Shown one piece after another: positions 1 through 8,397 of a stretch of DNA of 40,732 bases; position 1 is the first letter of the stretch; the number at the start of each line of letters is the position of its first letter. The notes under the pieces are model-generated. The model worked only from the letters and a program-made list of their open reading frames with translations. It searched no databases and was not told the DNA's origin. The stretch is from a bacterium (GTDB taxonomy: Bacteria; Patescibacteriota; Minisyncoccia; Minisyncoccales; PEYH01). The stretch spans positions 1 to 40,732 of the forward strand of contig JAGGVA010000023.1 of assembly GCA_021158195.1 (NCBI GenBank), written 5' to 3'. The translations under genes were made by a program, and so were the position numbers.

Positions 1-1
1 A

Positions 2-160
2 AGAGAAAAAGGCGACCACAGGATTTATTGGAGAGAAGATTTAAAAAGACCAATAGTTATTCCCCGGCAAAGAGATTTGCCGGTTTTTGTTATTAAAAAT
101 AATCTCAGAATTTTAGGAATTAGCGTAAAACAATATTTAGAAATTTTGGAGAATCTGTAG
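2..160 (+). CDS. HicA-like toxin, C-terminal fragment (5' end outside window)
   Basis: The frame starting at base 2 is open into the window edge and ends with TAG at 158-160, giving about 52 residues. It contains KGDHRIYWRED, a basic stretch PIVIPRQRD, and then LRILGISVKQYLEILENL. This matches the end of HicA/YcfA-type mRNA interferases, small double-stranded-RNA-binding-fold toxins that cleave mRNA and are neutralised by HicB. The family's G-[ST]-H-x-x-Y region, containing the catalytic His, is seen here as GDHRIY. No HicB-like antitoxin follows, so a partner would have to lie upstream outside the window. A terminator follows about 170 bases downstream. The call rests on motif resemblance only. 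Confidence 0.7.
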   Translation, partial: REKGDHRIYWREDLKRPIVIPRQRDLPVFVIKNNLRILGISVKQYLEILENL

Positions 161-332
161 AGAGAAGTCATAATGGTCATTAGGAGATAGGACCAGCAGC
201 CAGTATAGTCATTAGTTGTTGGGCATGAGGGAAAATTATTCAAATAAAAAAATTACAAGAGAGAAAATAATACCTATTGCCTAATGCCTTATAACCAGAC
301 CGGCAGCCGGTCCTTTCACCTTATGACCATAT
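161..332. other. Intergenic stretch without a recognisable gene
   Basis: No credible gene is visible between the HicA-like fragment and the terminator. The stretch holds partial direct and inverted repetition (variants of gtcattag and cctaatgcc) and a short GC hairpin, GACCGGCAGCCGGTC, at 298-312. A minus-strand reading frame crosses it but overlaps the toxin fragment and has no family features. Confidence 0.5.
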
Positions 333-370
333 CCTGTTGCAGCGTCAACCTCGCAACAGGTTTTTTCTTT
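333..370 (+). terminator. Rho-independent terminator
   Basis: CCTGTTGC at 333-340 pairs with GCAACAGG at 353-360 around a 12-nt loop, followed by TTTTTTCTTT. It separates the HicA-like fragment from the peptidase gene. Confidence 0.85.
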
Positions 371-393
371 AAGGGGCGATATAAAGAAAACAG

Positions 394-422
394 TTTTCAA
401 AAAAATTTTTTTATAGTAAAAT
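394..422 (+). promoter_or_regulatory. Probable promoter of the secreted peptidase gene
   Basis: TTTTCA (394-399) and TAAAAT (417-422) are 17 nt apart. The predicted start near 429 leaves only about 5 nt before the ATG at 434, and no Shine-Dalgarno sequence is visible, which fits an almost leaderless transcript. Confidence 0.5.
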
Positions 423-433
423 AGAGAAATCTT

Positions 434-2170
434 ATGCTAAAAGTAAGGGGGAAAACATTTTTTATAGGATTGTTTTTTCTGGCAGTGATTGCTCTGCCAA
501 ACTTTGTCTTTGCTGATAGTTATAATCAGAAAACTACTTTTTTTGTTGATCCTTCATATGATTTGTCAGGCAGAGAAAAAATAGAAGGGGTTTTAAAGCA
601 TATCTCTGTTAAGGCCTATTTTTATCTTGAAGAAGAATGGTGGGAGTCGCTTAGTGACAAAGAAAAACAGGAAATACTTAATGAATTGTCGCTTTTGGGA
701 AAGGAGTTTGATCAAAAAATTTATCCAACAGTTACTTCTGTTTATGGCTATGAATGGAGCCCCGGTATAGACAATGATAGACATATTACGGTTTTTTTAC
801 ATCAGATGAAAGAAAATATTGGAGGATATCATCGCACAGTAGATGAGTATTATAAGGTTCAAATTCCCTCTTCCAACCAAAGAGAAATGGTTTATTTAAA
901 TGCAGAGTATTTGGGCAACTCGCGGCTTAAAAGTTTTCTTGCCCATGAATTTGTACATTTAATAGTTTTTAACCAAAAGGTGAAGGTATTTAAAACAGGA
1001 GAAGAAGAAGTGTGGTTGAACGAAGCATACGCTGATTATGCCCCAACGCTTCTGGGCTATGATGATCAGTTTAATCAGGATAGTAATCTTTACAATAGAG
1101 TAAGAGAGTTTCTTAGAGCACCCTCTGATTCTCTTACAGAATGGTGCAATATGGCTCAGGATTATGGAATAGTTAATTTATTTACTCAATATTTAGTTGA
1201 TCATTACGGGATAGAAGTTTTAAAAGACGCCCTTCATTCAAAAAAAACAGGAATAGATTCTTTAAATTATGCTCTTGAGAAAAACGGATATGAAAAAACC
1301 ATTCAAGATATTTTTACCGATTGGACAATTGCGCTGGTAATAAATGACTGCTCCATAAACCCTCTTTATTGTTATGAAAATGAAAATTTGAAAAATATAA
1401 AAATTACGCCGGCATTAATATTTCTGCCTACTACCCAACAGTCAGAAATTTCTTTAGTGTATTCTCTAAAGGATTGGTCGGCGCGCTGGTTAAAGATTAT
1501 AGGGGGAAATAAAGGTTTAGAGGTTGAGGTAGAAAATAATACTGCGCCTAAAATAACCCTTCCTTATGTTGTTCGTAAAAATGGCACAGAATTAGAGATT
1601 AAAGAAGCAACAATCTCAAAGGGCAGGGTGGCGAAAATAGAACTGCCAGAATTTGCCAAAGAGAATGTTTCTTTAATTTTAATACCCAGCGTTACTTATA
1701 AAACCAAGAATTTTACTGATAAAGAGGCAAGTTTTAGTTTTTCGATTAAGATTAAAACCGTTGAAGAGAACAATCATCAAGAGAAGCCAATTACCGAGAT
1801 GACGATTGAAGAATTGCAAGCAAAGATTTTGGAGATTCAGCAACAAATAGCCCAACTTCAGGCAATGCTTGCAGAACTAATCGCCCAAAACCAATCAGAG
1901 ATTAGTTGTAAAGAGATTACCAAAAACCTTTATTATGGGATAATGAATGATTCTCAAGTAAGATGTTTGCAGGAATTTTTGAAGAGTCAAGGCCCAGAAA
2001 TTTATCCCCAAGGGCTTGTTACAGGCAACTTCTTAGAACTCACTCGCCAAGCAGTAATTAGGTTTCAAGAAAAATATCGGGAGGAGATCTTAGAACCTTT
2101 GGGGCTGGAAAAGGGAACTGGGTTTGTTGGCCCCCTCACACGAAAAAAGATTAATGAGATGTTATTCTGA
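434..2170 (+). CDS. Secreted gluzincin-type zinc metallopeptidase with peptidoglycan-binding tail
   Basis: The product has 578 residues. Residues 1-28 form a signal peptide: basic start, hydrophobic core, and an FVFADS cleavage region. HEFVH at 171-175 is an HExxH zinc site, and NEAYADY (Glu197), about 22 residues on, supplies the third ligand, as in gluzincins. The spacing and context resemble M30/hyicolysin-like peptidases. A beta-rich region (about 330-450) follows. A predicted coiled coil at about 455-488 (TIEELQAKILEIQQQIAQLQ) leads to a C-terminal PG_binding_1-like domain (about 495-578) with VRCLQEFL and TRQAVIRFQEKY. The protein is probably exported and held at the wall, cleaving an unknown extracellular protein. 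It ends 9 bases inside the convergent flippase gene. The peptidase fold is well supported; the substrate is unknown. Confidence 0.8.
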   Translation: MLKVRGKTFFIGLFFLAVIALPNFVFADSYNQKTTFFVDPSYDLSGREKIEGVLKHISVKAYFYLEEEWWESLSDKEKQEILNELSLLGKEFDQKIYPTVTSVYGYEWSPGIDNDRHITVFLHQMKENIGGYHRTVDEYYKVQIPSSNQREMVYLNAEYLGNSRLKSFLAHEFVHLIVFNQKVKVFKTGEEEVWLNEAYADYAPTLLGYDDQFNQDSNLYNRVREFLRAPSDSLTEWCNMAQDYGIVNLFTQYLVDHYGIEVLKDALHSKKTGIDSLNYALEKNGYEKTIQDIFTDWTIALVINDCSINPLYCYENENLKNIKITPALIFLPTTQQSEISLVYSLKDWSARWLKIIGGNKGLEVEVENNTAPKITLPYVVRKNGTELEIKEATISKGRVAKIELPEFAKENVSLILIPSVTYKTKNFTDKEASFSFSIKIKTVEENNHQEKPITEMTIEELQAKILEIQQQIAQLQAMLAELIAQNQSEISCKEITKNLYYGIMNDSQVRCLQEFLKSQGPEIYPQGLVTGNFLELTRQAVIRFQEKYREEILEPLGLEKGTGFVGPLTRKKINEMLF

Positions 2171-3430
2171 AGAATTCCGAAAAATAGATCTATTGGTTTT
2201 GAAAAAGAAAAAAGCAACAAGAAAACTTTCGATAAAACGAGCAATTAGAATGCTTATTACTCCGCCCCATATTTTGTAAATCGGAACCAAAGCAAAAAAT
2301 AATAAAATTTTCGACAAGTTCTTTGCCAGTGAAATATAAAAAAGAGATTTAGAATCCATTTTTGCGAAAAGGGCTGTGTGAAAGAGAGAAAAAGGAACAA
2401 AGAGAAGGCCCAGGCTCAGTATCTGGAAGTAGGGAAGCGCCGAATTATATTTAGGGAAGAAAACCTTATAGAAAAAGGGAGCCAGTTTTATAACTAAAAC
2501 AGTTATAGGAATGATAAGTAACATTAATAGCAAAAAAACTTTTAAAAGTTTCTTTTTGTTGTTTTGTAGAGAGATCTTACTCAAACGAGGAAGAAGCAGG
2601 GGAGCAATAGGGATTAATTCCTGAATTTTTTGAGCGGGCATTTGGGCAAAAGAATAAACGGCAGTTGTAAGAGAACCACCAAAATGCCACATCATTATTT
2701 TATCAATCTGATTAGCAATTGAGTCCAAAAGGTTTAAAAAGGTTAGATGTTTTCCGAAAGAAAGAGGTTTTTTAAAGATTTTTTTAAATTGTGATGTCAG
2801 CGTTGAAACGTGTCGAAGAGTATAGAAATAAAAAATGCCTCTAAAAAGATTTCTCGATAAAAAATAAGCAAGCAAAATAACTAACAAATTATTTGTAAGA
2901 AATAAAACAGGGATGAAAATAACCGCCTCACCTAGATTTATAAGGACATAATTTTTTCGCTCAAAGTGAAACAGTTCTTTCCCTTGCCAAAAATCAAAGG
3001 CGAGGTTGAAAATGCGAATAGGCCAGAAAAAAAGAGCAGCGATAAAAAATGAAACAGCCAAGATATAGTTTTGGTGAAAAAAATACCAAGAAGAAATTAA
3101 TAAAAGTGCCGAGATTCCCAATAGAGACCATTTCCCCACTTCTTTGCTAGCAGGAAAGATAAAGGACTCTTGCTTTTTTGCTACCATACTTACCACGGCT
3201 TTACGCATACCAGGAAGACATGATATTGCTACAAGAGACACAATAGAAATGACATATTGGTATGTACCATAAGTTTTTTGGGGTATGGTGTATCCGAAAA
3301 TTACGAGGGTTAAGAAAGAAAGAAGAGAAACTAAAAATTCTCCTACTGTCCACCAGATGCTATTTTTAATAAAGTAATTTAAATCTAGTTTGAGGGGTAG
3401 AGTAAGAAAATTTGCTAATTTTTGCCGCAT
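2162..3430 (-). CDS. Wzx-like polysaccharide flippase (MOP superfamily)
   Basis: The product has 422 residues with about 12 hydrophobic segments and the general pattern of polysaccharide-export flippases: a first helix after a short amphipathic start, FLVSLLSFLTLVIFGYTIPQ, and a paired helix set after the midpoint around SFAQMPAQKIQELIPIAPL. Members flip undecaprenyl-linked oligosaccharides across the membrane. The neighbourhood (three GT4 enzymes, a sugar-phosphate transferase and a Wzy-like polymerase) fits a Wzx/Wzy-type surface polysaccharide route. The gene is convergent with the peptidase gene (9-base overlap) and divergent from the nucleotidyltransferase gene. Assignment to Wzx rather than another MOP branch is an inference from context. 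Confidence 0.8.
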   Translation of the reverse strand: MRQKLANFLTLPLKLDLNYFIKNSIWWTVGEFLVSLLSFLTLVIFGYTIPQKTYGTYQYVISIVSLVAISCLPGMRKAVVSMVAKKQESFIFPASKEVGKWSLLGISALLLISSWYFFHQNYILAVSFFIAALFFWPIRIFNLAFDFWQGKELFHFERKNYVLINLGEAVIFIPVLFLTNNLLVILLAYFLSRNLFRGIFYFYTLRHVSTLTSQFKKIFKKPLSFGKHLTFLNLLDSIANQIDKIMMWHFGGSLTTAVYSFAQMPAQKIQELIPIAPLLLPRLSKISLQNNKKKLLKVFLLLMLLIIPITVLVIKLAPFFYKVFFPKYNSALPYFQILSLGLLFVPFSLFHTALFAKMDSKSLFYISLAKNLSKILLFFALVPIYKIWGGVISILIARFIESFLVAFFFFKTNRSIFRNSSE

Positions 3431-3512
3431 ATAATTTTTACTTTTTATATAAGATTTGACTCTTACTGTTAATAAATATTACTACAATTAGTTAATTATA
3501 TAAATACTGCTA

Positions 3513-4256
3513 ATGAGAAAATATACTAATGTCACTGCTATTGTTCTTATGGCAGGACAGGGGAAAAGGTTGGGGATGAAAATACCTAAGGCATGTGTAG
3601 AGATTCAAGGTGTGTCTCTTTTGGCGCATAATTTGTGTTGGCTTTATGCTGCTGGGATTAGAAAGGCTATTTTTGTAACTGGATTTAAAAAATTTCTTGT
3701 AGAGAGTTATTTAAAATCGCTTCCGATATACATCAAAAATAATTTTGATATTAAACTTGTACATAATCGCTGGTGGCTCCAAAAAGAAAACGGCTATAGC
3801 GCTTATTTAGGACTTCGAAAATGTAATACAAAAAAATTTATGCTTTTAATGGGAGACCATTTTTTTTCTGGTTCTATAGGAGAAATGTTAGAAAATCTAC
3901 CCTCTTTTTGGTTGGTAGAAATGGTTGACAAAAAAATGCAATATGTTTCGCCAAAGGGGGCAACAAAACTTTTAGTTAAGGGAAATATAGTTTTGAAAAG
4001 TTCAAAGTATCTTCGTAGGTTTAATGCTCTGGATACAGGATTGTTTTTTGGAGATGTAAAACAAGTTTTACATATTAGTGAGAGAATGATACGGCAGAAC
4101 AAAACAAAATGGAATGATGTGGTAAATGATCTCATAAAAAAGCATCAAGTAGGCGGAATGACAACTTCAGATTTTTTTTGGTTTGGCATTAATACAAAAC
4201 AACAACTCCGAACACTTATTAATATCATTAAGAAAGGAAAATATGAATACCTTTAA
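3513..4256 (+). CDS. Sugar/inositol-phosphate nucleotidyltransferase family protein
   Basis: The product has 247 residues. The N-terminus carries the nucleotidyltransferase signature VLMAGQGKRLG followed by KIPKACVEIQGVSLLAHNL, the G-x-G-x-R-L ... P-K pattern that binds the nucleotide phosphates. LLMGDHFF near residue 112 is the usual metal-binding Asp region. The length fits a single-domain NTP_transf_3 protein. The next gene encodes a CDP-alcohol phosphotransferase, and the two overlap. That pairing resembles inositol-1-phosphate cytidylyltransferase with di-myo-inositol-phosphate phosphate synthase, or other CDP-polyol headgroup systems, so a CTP-dependent enzyme making the CDP-activated substrate for its neighbour is the most economical guess. 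The nucleotide and sugar specificity cannot be read from the sequence. Confidence 0.8.
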   Translation: MRKYTNVTAIVLMAGQGKRLGMKIPKACVEIQGVSLLAHNLCWLYAAGIRKAIFVTGFKKFLVESYLKSLPIYIKNNFDIKLVHNRWWLQKENGYSAYLGLRKCNTKKFMLLMGDHFFSGSIGEMLENLPSFWLVEMVDKKMQYVSPKGATKLLVKGNIVLKSSKYLRRFNALDTGLFFGDVKQVLHISERMIRQNKTKWNDVVNDLIKKHQVGGMTTSDFFWFGINTKQQLRTLINIIKKGKYEYL

Positions 4257-4992
4257 AAAAATAAATCTTTCCTTAAAAGAACTATCTGATAGAGTTTTGC
4301 CCGATAGAAACGAATATTTTTTATCCCGCCATTTTCACCGAAAAATTTCAGTTTTAATAACATTCTTTTTGTTAAAGACAAAGATATCTGCCAATACAGT
4401 TACTAAGATTAACTTCATTATTAGTTTAATAGGGTGTGGGTTCTTTTTGAGCCCCTCCTATGCTTTTTGGTTTGTTGGGGCTATTATTTATCAATTTACC
4501 CATATTTTAGACGGAGTGGATGGCGAAATAGCACGATTTAGAAAGACGGTAAGCAGAAAAGGAGCATTATTAGACGACTTAAGGCACAATGTAACTAATG
4601 CATTTCTATTTTTATCTTTAGGAAGGGGGTTAAGCCTTATCTATAATCAAGAAATTCTTTTTGTAATTGGAAGCATAGGAGCAATTATAGTGTTGCTAAA
4701 CGATATTCTTAATAAAATACTTCCCCCCAAAAACATCTTCAAGAATAAATTGTTAAGAATGAAATTTCAAAAGAAATCAAATAAAACTTTAGAATTTATA
4801 AGAGGTCTATTCACGTTCGGCGTATTAGGATATCTTATTATTTTAACTACTATTTTAGATATGTTTTTTGGGTCTTATTTCTCTGCAAGGGTTATTTTGT
4901 TGTTTTTAATAACAGGGTGGGAGATATTATTATTTTTTAATAAGATTGATATTTTTCTTGGCTCACAAGAGGAAGATTTTATTGAGAGATAG
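4243..4992 (+). CDS. CDP-alcohol phosphatidyltransferase family membrane protein (variant active site)
   Basis: The start at 4243 is preferred over an in-frame ATG at 4183. AGAAAGGA lies 5 nt upstream, and the overlap with the previous gene falls from 74 to 14 nt. The product then has 249 residues and several membrane helices. The CDP-OH-P motif is present as D90-x2-D93-G-x2-A97-R98-x8-G107-x3-D111-x3-H115. The last position, normally the fourth Asp, is His. The family transfers a phospho-alcohol from a CDP carrier to an acceptor alcohol at the membrane. Coupling to the upstream nucleotidyltransferase suggests a polyol- or sugar-phosphate headgroup for a lipid or glycan. The exact reaction is unknown. 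Confidence 0.85.
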   Translation: MNTFKKINLSLKELSDRVLPDRNEYFLSRHFHRKISVLITFFLLKTKISANTVTKINFIISLIGCGFFLSPSYAFWFVGAIIYQFTHILDGVDGEIARFRKTVSRKGALLDDLRHNVTNAFLFLSLGRGLSLIYNQEILFVIGSIGAIIVLLNDILNKILPPKNIFKNKLLRMKFQKKSNKTLEFIRGLFTFGVLGYLIILTTILDMFFGSYFSARVILLFLITGWEILLFFNKIDIFLGSQEEDFIER

Positions 4993-4997
4993 TTTCT

Positions 4998-6158
4998 ATG
5001 AGAAAAACAATAGCCATTTTAACTGTGGAAGAATTCGATTTTAATAAATATGGCGGTTTTGGGATGGTAGCCAAAACAATTGCCAAAATGCTTAAGGAAG
5101 AAAAAATAAACACTGTTATAATCGATGTATCTCAAGAAGAATCTCTGAACCCAAAATTTTCAGATGGAGTTCCGGTTTATTTTATCAGAAAGAAACAAGA
5201 TGGTATTTTTAAACAAATAGCGGAGGAGATCATCTCTTTTTTTCGATTAGTGCAAACTGTTAAGAAATTAAACATATCCACGCTGATATGTATTTCTGAA
5301 TGGGTGGCGGAATATTGTATTCTGCTAAAGTATTTTTGCCCAAACACAAAAAGAATTTTGTGGTTTCAGGATATTCGTACAGAAGAAGATTGGAGAAAAA
5401 TATTTACTGTTGAGGAAGAAAAAAGAATCGTATGCGGGGATCACCCCAAAAGGTTTTGGTGGATTTTGAGAATAAAAAAGTTTTTGAGGAAATATTCAAT
5501 TAGAAGAATGAATCTTTGCTTAGCGCAGAGCCATTATTTACAAGAAAAGGCTATACAAGTTTATAGTTTAAAAAAAGGAGCGGTAAAGACACTTCCTAAT
5601 CCTGTAAGGGTTCCGGATATTTCCAAGATAAAAAAGTCCAACTACCCAATTGTTATATTTTTGGGAAGACTTGATCCCATCAAAAGGCCCTGGTTATTCT
5701 GCGAATTAGCAAGAAGATTTCCAGAAGTTCAATTTTTGGTTATGGGAATTTCCCACTTCCCAAAATTAGTAAATCCAAAATTACAATCTTTTCGTAAGTT
5801 AAAGAATTTACAATTTTTGGGATTAATAACAGGAATGAAAAAAGAAGAAATTTTGAGAAGATCATGGATACTAGTTAATACAAGCATTTATGAGTCATTG
5901 CCGGTTTCTTTTTTGGAAGCCCTTGCGAATAGGATGGCAATTTTAAGTTGTCAAAATCCTGATAATATAGTATCTCGATTTGGATATTATACCGGACCTC
6001 CAACAGGAGAAGATGAAGAAGTGGAGAAATTTCAAAAAGGACTCTCTTTTTTGTTAGAAAAAAATCATTGGGTAACTCTAGGTAGTAAAGGTTATCAATA
6101 TATAAAGGAAGTTGCAGATTACGAGACCATAAAGACACAAATAATTTCAATTCTATAA
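4998..6158 (+). CDS. GT4-like glycosyltransferase (GT-B fold)
   Basis: The product has 386 residues. The N-terminal half has a glycine-rich opening (KYGGFGMVAKTIAKML) typical of the acceptor-side domain. The C-terminal half has VIFLGRLDPIKRPWLF, the start of the donor-binding domain, and YESLPVSFLEALANRMAIL, the E-x7-E-like region contacting the nucleotide sugar (E-S-L-P-V-S-F-L-E). It probably adds a sugar from a nucleotide donor to a lipid-linked glycan on the cytoplasmic side. It starts 5 nt after the CDP-alcohol gene and is followed after 3 nt by the next glycosyltransferase, so co-transcription is likely. Donor and acceptor are unknown. Confidence 0.85.
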   Translation: MRKTIAILTVEEFDFNKYGGFGMVAKTIAKMLKEEKINTVIIDVSQEESLNPKFSDGVPVYFIRKKQDGIFKQIAEEIISFFRLVQTVKKLNISTLICISEWVAEYCILLKYFCPNTKRILWFQDIRTEEDWRKIFTVEEEKRIVCGDHPKRFWWILRIKKFLRKYSIRRMNLCLAQSHYLQEKAIQVYSLKKGAVKTLPNPVRVPDISKIKKSNYPIVIFLGRLDPIKRPWLFCELARRFPEVQFLVMGISHFPKLVNPKLQSFRKLKNLQFLGLITGMKKEEILRRSWILVNTSIYESLPVSFLEALANRMAILSCQNPDNIVSRFGYYTGPPTGEDEEVEKFQKGLSFLLEKNHWVTLGSKGYQYIKEVADYETIKTQIISIL

Positions 6159-6161
6159 AAG

Positions 6162-7271
6162 ATGAAAAAAATTTTTTATATAGATTCGGCTGTTAATTTT
6201 GGGGGAGGCCAAAAAGTTATTCTGGGGCTTATAAATGGTTTTCAAGAACTTGTTGATATAACGCTTCTTGCTCCCAAAGGAAAGTTAACAGAAATATGTA
6301 GAGAAAGATTTCCAAAGATAAAGATCATTAATTTGCCCCGCACTTTTTTCTTCAAGAAAATATTGGAAATTAGAAAAGCGATATTAAGAGAAAAACCTGA
6401 TATTATCCATTTACATGGAACAAGATCGGCTTTTTTAGGAAGAATTGCTGTTATTGGTATAAAGAGAAACAAAAAAGTTATATATACTCTGCATGGTTTT
6501 CACCTTCCAAGAAAGAGAATTCTGTTTAAGCCCGTGCTATTGTTAGGTGAAAGAATTTTAAATAGATGGACTGATGTATTAGTTTGTGTTAGTAAGGCAG
6601 ACGAATTATTAGTAAGAAAATATAACCTGATAGATTCGAAGAAAATTGTAGTTATTCCAAACGGTATCAAGAGTTTTTCGAAAGATTTAAGAAAGATTAA
6701 CCAAAAAGTTACCAAAATTAGAAGAAAGTTAGGAATTAATGATCAAGATACAGTTTTATTATATTTAGGAAGGATTGATCCCCCAAAAGACGTAGTTACT
6801 ATAATCGAGGCTTTACAGATTCTAAATCGAGAAGGATATAATAATATCAAACTTGTCATAGTGGGAGAAGGTTCTCAGAAAAGATTTCTTGAGAGAAAAT
6901 ACAATTTTCTTCGAAATTTATTATTTTGGGAAGGATTTCAAAAAGAAACAATGCCTTATTTATTCCTTGCAGATATAGTAGTTTTGTCTAGCCAATGGGA
7001 AGGTTGCCCTTTATCTCTATTAGAGGCGGGGCTAGCAAGAAAACCGGTTATTGGCGCAGATGTAGATGGAATAAAAGAGGTTATCATAGATGGAAAAAAC
7101 GGCTTTTTGTTTAAAATGGGTTCTGCACAAGATCTAGCCGAGAAAATAAAGATATTAGCAAAAACTCCCTCTCTTAGAAAAAATATGGGAGCAATGAATT
7201 TCAAATTAGTTTCTTCTCGATTTAGTTACCCAAAAATGATAGAAAATTATCGAAGATTATATTTAAACTAA
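6162..7271 (+). CDS. GT4-family glycosyltransferase
   Basis: The product has 369 residues with a GT-B layout. NFGGGQKVILGL near the start is the family's glycine-rich N-terminal loop. DIIHLHGTRSAFLGRIA is the second Rossmann strand region. VLLYLGRIDPPKDVVTIIEAL opens the C-terminal domain, and EGCPLSLLEAGLARKPVIG is the donor-binding E-x7-E motif (E-G-C-P-L-S-L-L-E), followed by DVDGIKEVI. It is the second of three consecutive glycosyltransferases, with 3 nt before it and 1 nt after it. It probably builds the repeat unit exported by the flippase at 2162-3430. Donor and linkage are unknown. Confidence 0.9.
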   Translation: MKKIFYIDSAVNFGGGQKVILGLINGFQELVDITLLAPKGKLTEICRERFPKIKIINLPRTFFFKKILEIRKAILREKPDIIHLHGTRSAFLGRIAVIGIKRNKKVIYTLHGFHLPRKRILFKPVLLLGERILNRWTDVLVCVSKADELLVRKYNLIDSKKIVVIPNGIKSFSKDLRKINQKVTKIRRKLGINDQDTVLLYLGRIDPPKDVVTIIEALQILNREGYNNIKLVIVGEGSQKRFLERKYNFLRNLLFWEGFQKETMPYLFLADIVVLSSQWEGCPLSLLEAGLARKPVIGADVDGIKEVIIDGKNGFLFKMGSAQDLAEKIKILAKTPSLRKNMGAMNFKLVSSRFSYPKMIENYRRLYLN

Positions 7272-7272
7272 G

Positions 7273-8373
7273 ATGAAAAAAATTCTCCAAATAAGTAAGT
7301 TCTATTACCCGAAAATTGGAGGGGTTGAGAGAATTGTTTATCAGATAGGGGAGGAGTTAAACAAAGATTCAGATTTTTTAGTAGATGTTCTTTGTTGTGG
7401 AAAGAGGGGTGGAATAGAAAAGGTAAATCAGACAAAAGTTTGGAGGGCAAAAACTTTGTGGAATTTTCTTGGAATGCCCCTCTCGTTTGATTTTTTAAAA
7501 ACCTTTAGAAGGATAAGAAACAACTATCAAATTCTTGATTTTCACCAGCCGTTTCCTTTGGCAGATCTTGCTTTGTTTTTGTTTCCTGCGCGCGCAAAAA
7601 TTGTTGTTCACTATCATTCTGACATTGTAAGGCAGAGATTTTTTAAAATTTTTGTTGAGCCGTTTATTCTTAATACTCTCAAGAAAGCAGAAAAGATAAT
7701 TGTTTCTAATCCAAATCTTGTCAAAACTTCACCTACTTTAAGAAAATTTCAAGAAAAGTGCGTTGTAATCCCTTTTGGGGTGGAGATTTCGAAATTCCAA
7801 AATGTTGATATAAAAGCGGTAGAGAAGATTCGAAAAAAATATGGTAAGTTTGTATTGTTTGTTGGCAGATTGAGTTATTATAAGGGGATAGAGTATTTGA
7901 TAAGGACAATGAAAGATATACCAGCCAATTTATTAATCATTGGAGAGGGGCAGGAGGGCAACAAACTGAAGAACCTTGTAAAAAAACTAAAAGTTGCCGA
8001 GAGGGTGTTTTTCCTGCCCTTCCAGCCAGAAGAGAAGTTAATTCAGTTTTACCATGCTTGTTCAGTATTCGTCTTACCCTCTATTTATCGTTCTGAAGCA
8101 TTCGGTATTGTTCTAATTGAGGCAATGGCTTGTGGCAAACCTGTTATATCTACCGAGATTGGCACAGGAACCAGTTGGGTAAATCAGCACAAAAAAACAG
8201 GATTGGTAGTTAAACCAAAAGATGTTACTGGCTTAAAGAGAGCAATTAAAGAAATTTTAGGTAACCAAAAAATAAGGCAGGAATATGGTAGAAATGCTTT
8301 AGAGAGAGCAAAAGAGTTTTTTTCTTTAAGAGGAATGATAGCAAAGACAAAAGAAATCTATAGGGTTTTATAA
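7273..8373 (+). CDS. GT4-family glycosyltransferase
   Basis: The product has 366 residues. Motifs in order are YPKIGGVERIVYQIGEEL (N-terminal glycine loop), DFHQPFPLADLALF, FVLFVGRLSYYKGIEYLIRTM (start of the donor domain), and SEAFGIVLIEAMACGKPVIS (E-x7-E, S-E-A-F-G-I-V-L-I-E). This is the most canonical GT4 enzyme of the three and resembles mannosyl- or galactosyl-transferases of capsule and O-antigen clusters. It starts 1 nt after the preceding stop, which suggests translational coupling. The gene ends about 25 nt before the convergent sugar transferase gene. Confidence 0.9.
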   Translation: MKKILQISKFYYPKIGGVERIVYQIGEELNKDSDFLVDVLCCGKRGGIEKVNQTKVWRAKTLWNFLGMPLSFDFLKTFRRIRNNYQILDFHQPFPLADLALFLFPARAKIVVHYHSDIVRQRFFKIFVEPFILNTLKKAEKIIVSNPNLVKTSPTLRKFQEKCVVIPFGVEISKFQNVDIKAVEKIRKKYGKFVLFVGRLSYYKGIEYLIRTMKDIPANLLIIGEGQEGNKLKNLVKKLKVAERVFFLPFQPEEKLIQFYHACSVFVLPSIYRSEAFGIVLIEAMACGKPVISTEIGTGTSWVNQHKKTGLVVKPKDVTGLKRAIKEILGNQKIRQEYGRNALERAKEFFSLRGMIAKTKEIYRVL

Positions 8374-8397
8374 GAGCGATATTTTAGAGTTTTGAGA

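Noticed and set aside
25..243. Minus-strand 72-codon frame at the window start
   Set aside because: It overlaps the HicA-like coding fragment antisense and shows no protein family features.
4183..4242. Longer N-terminus for the CDP-alcohol phosphotransferase
   Set aside because: It would overlap the upstream gene by 74 nt and lacks a ribosome-binding site; the ATG at 4243 has one.
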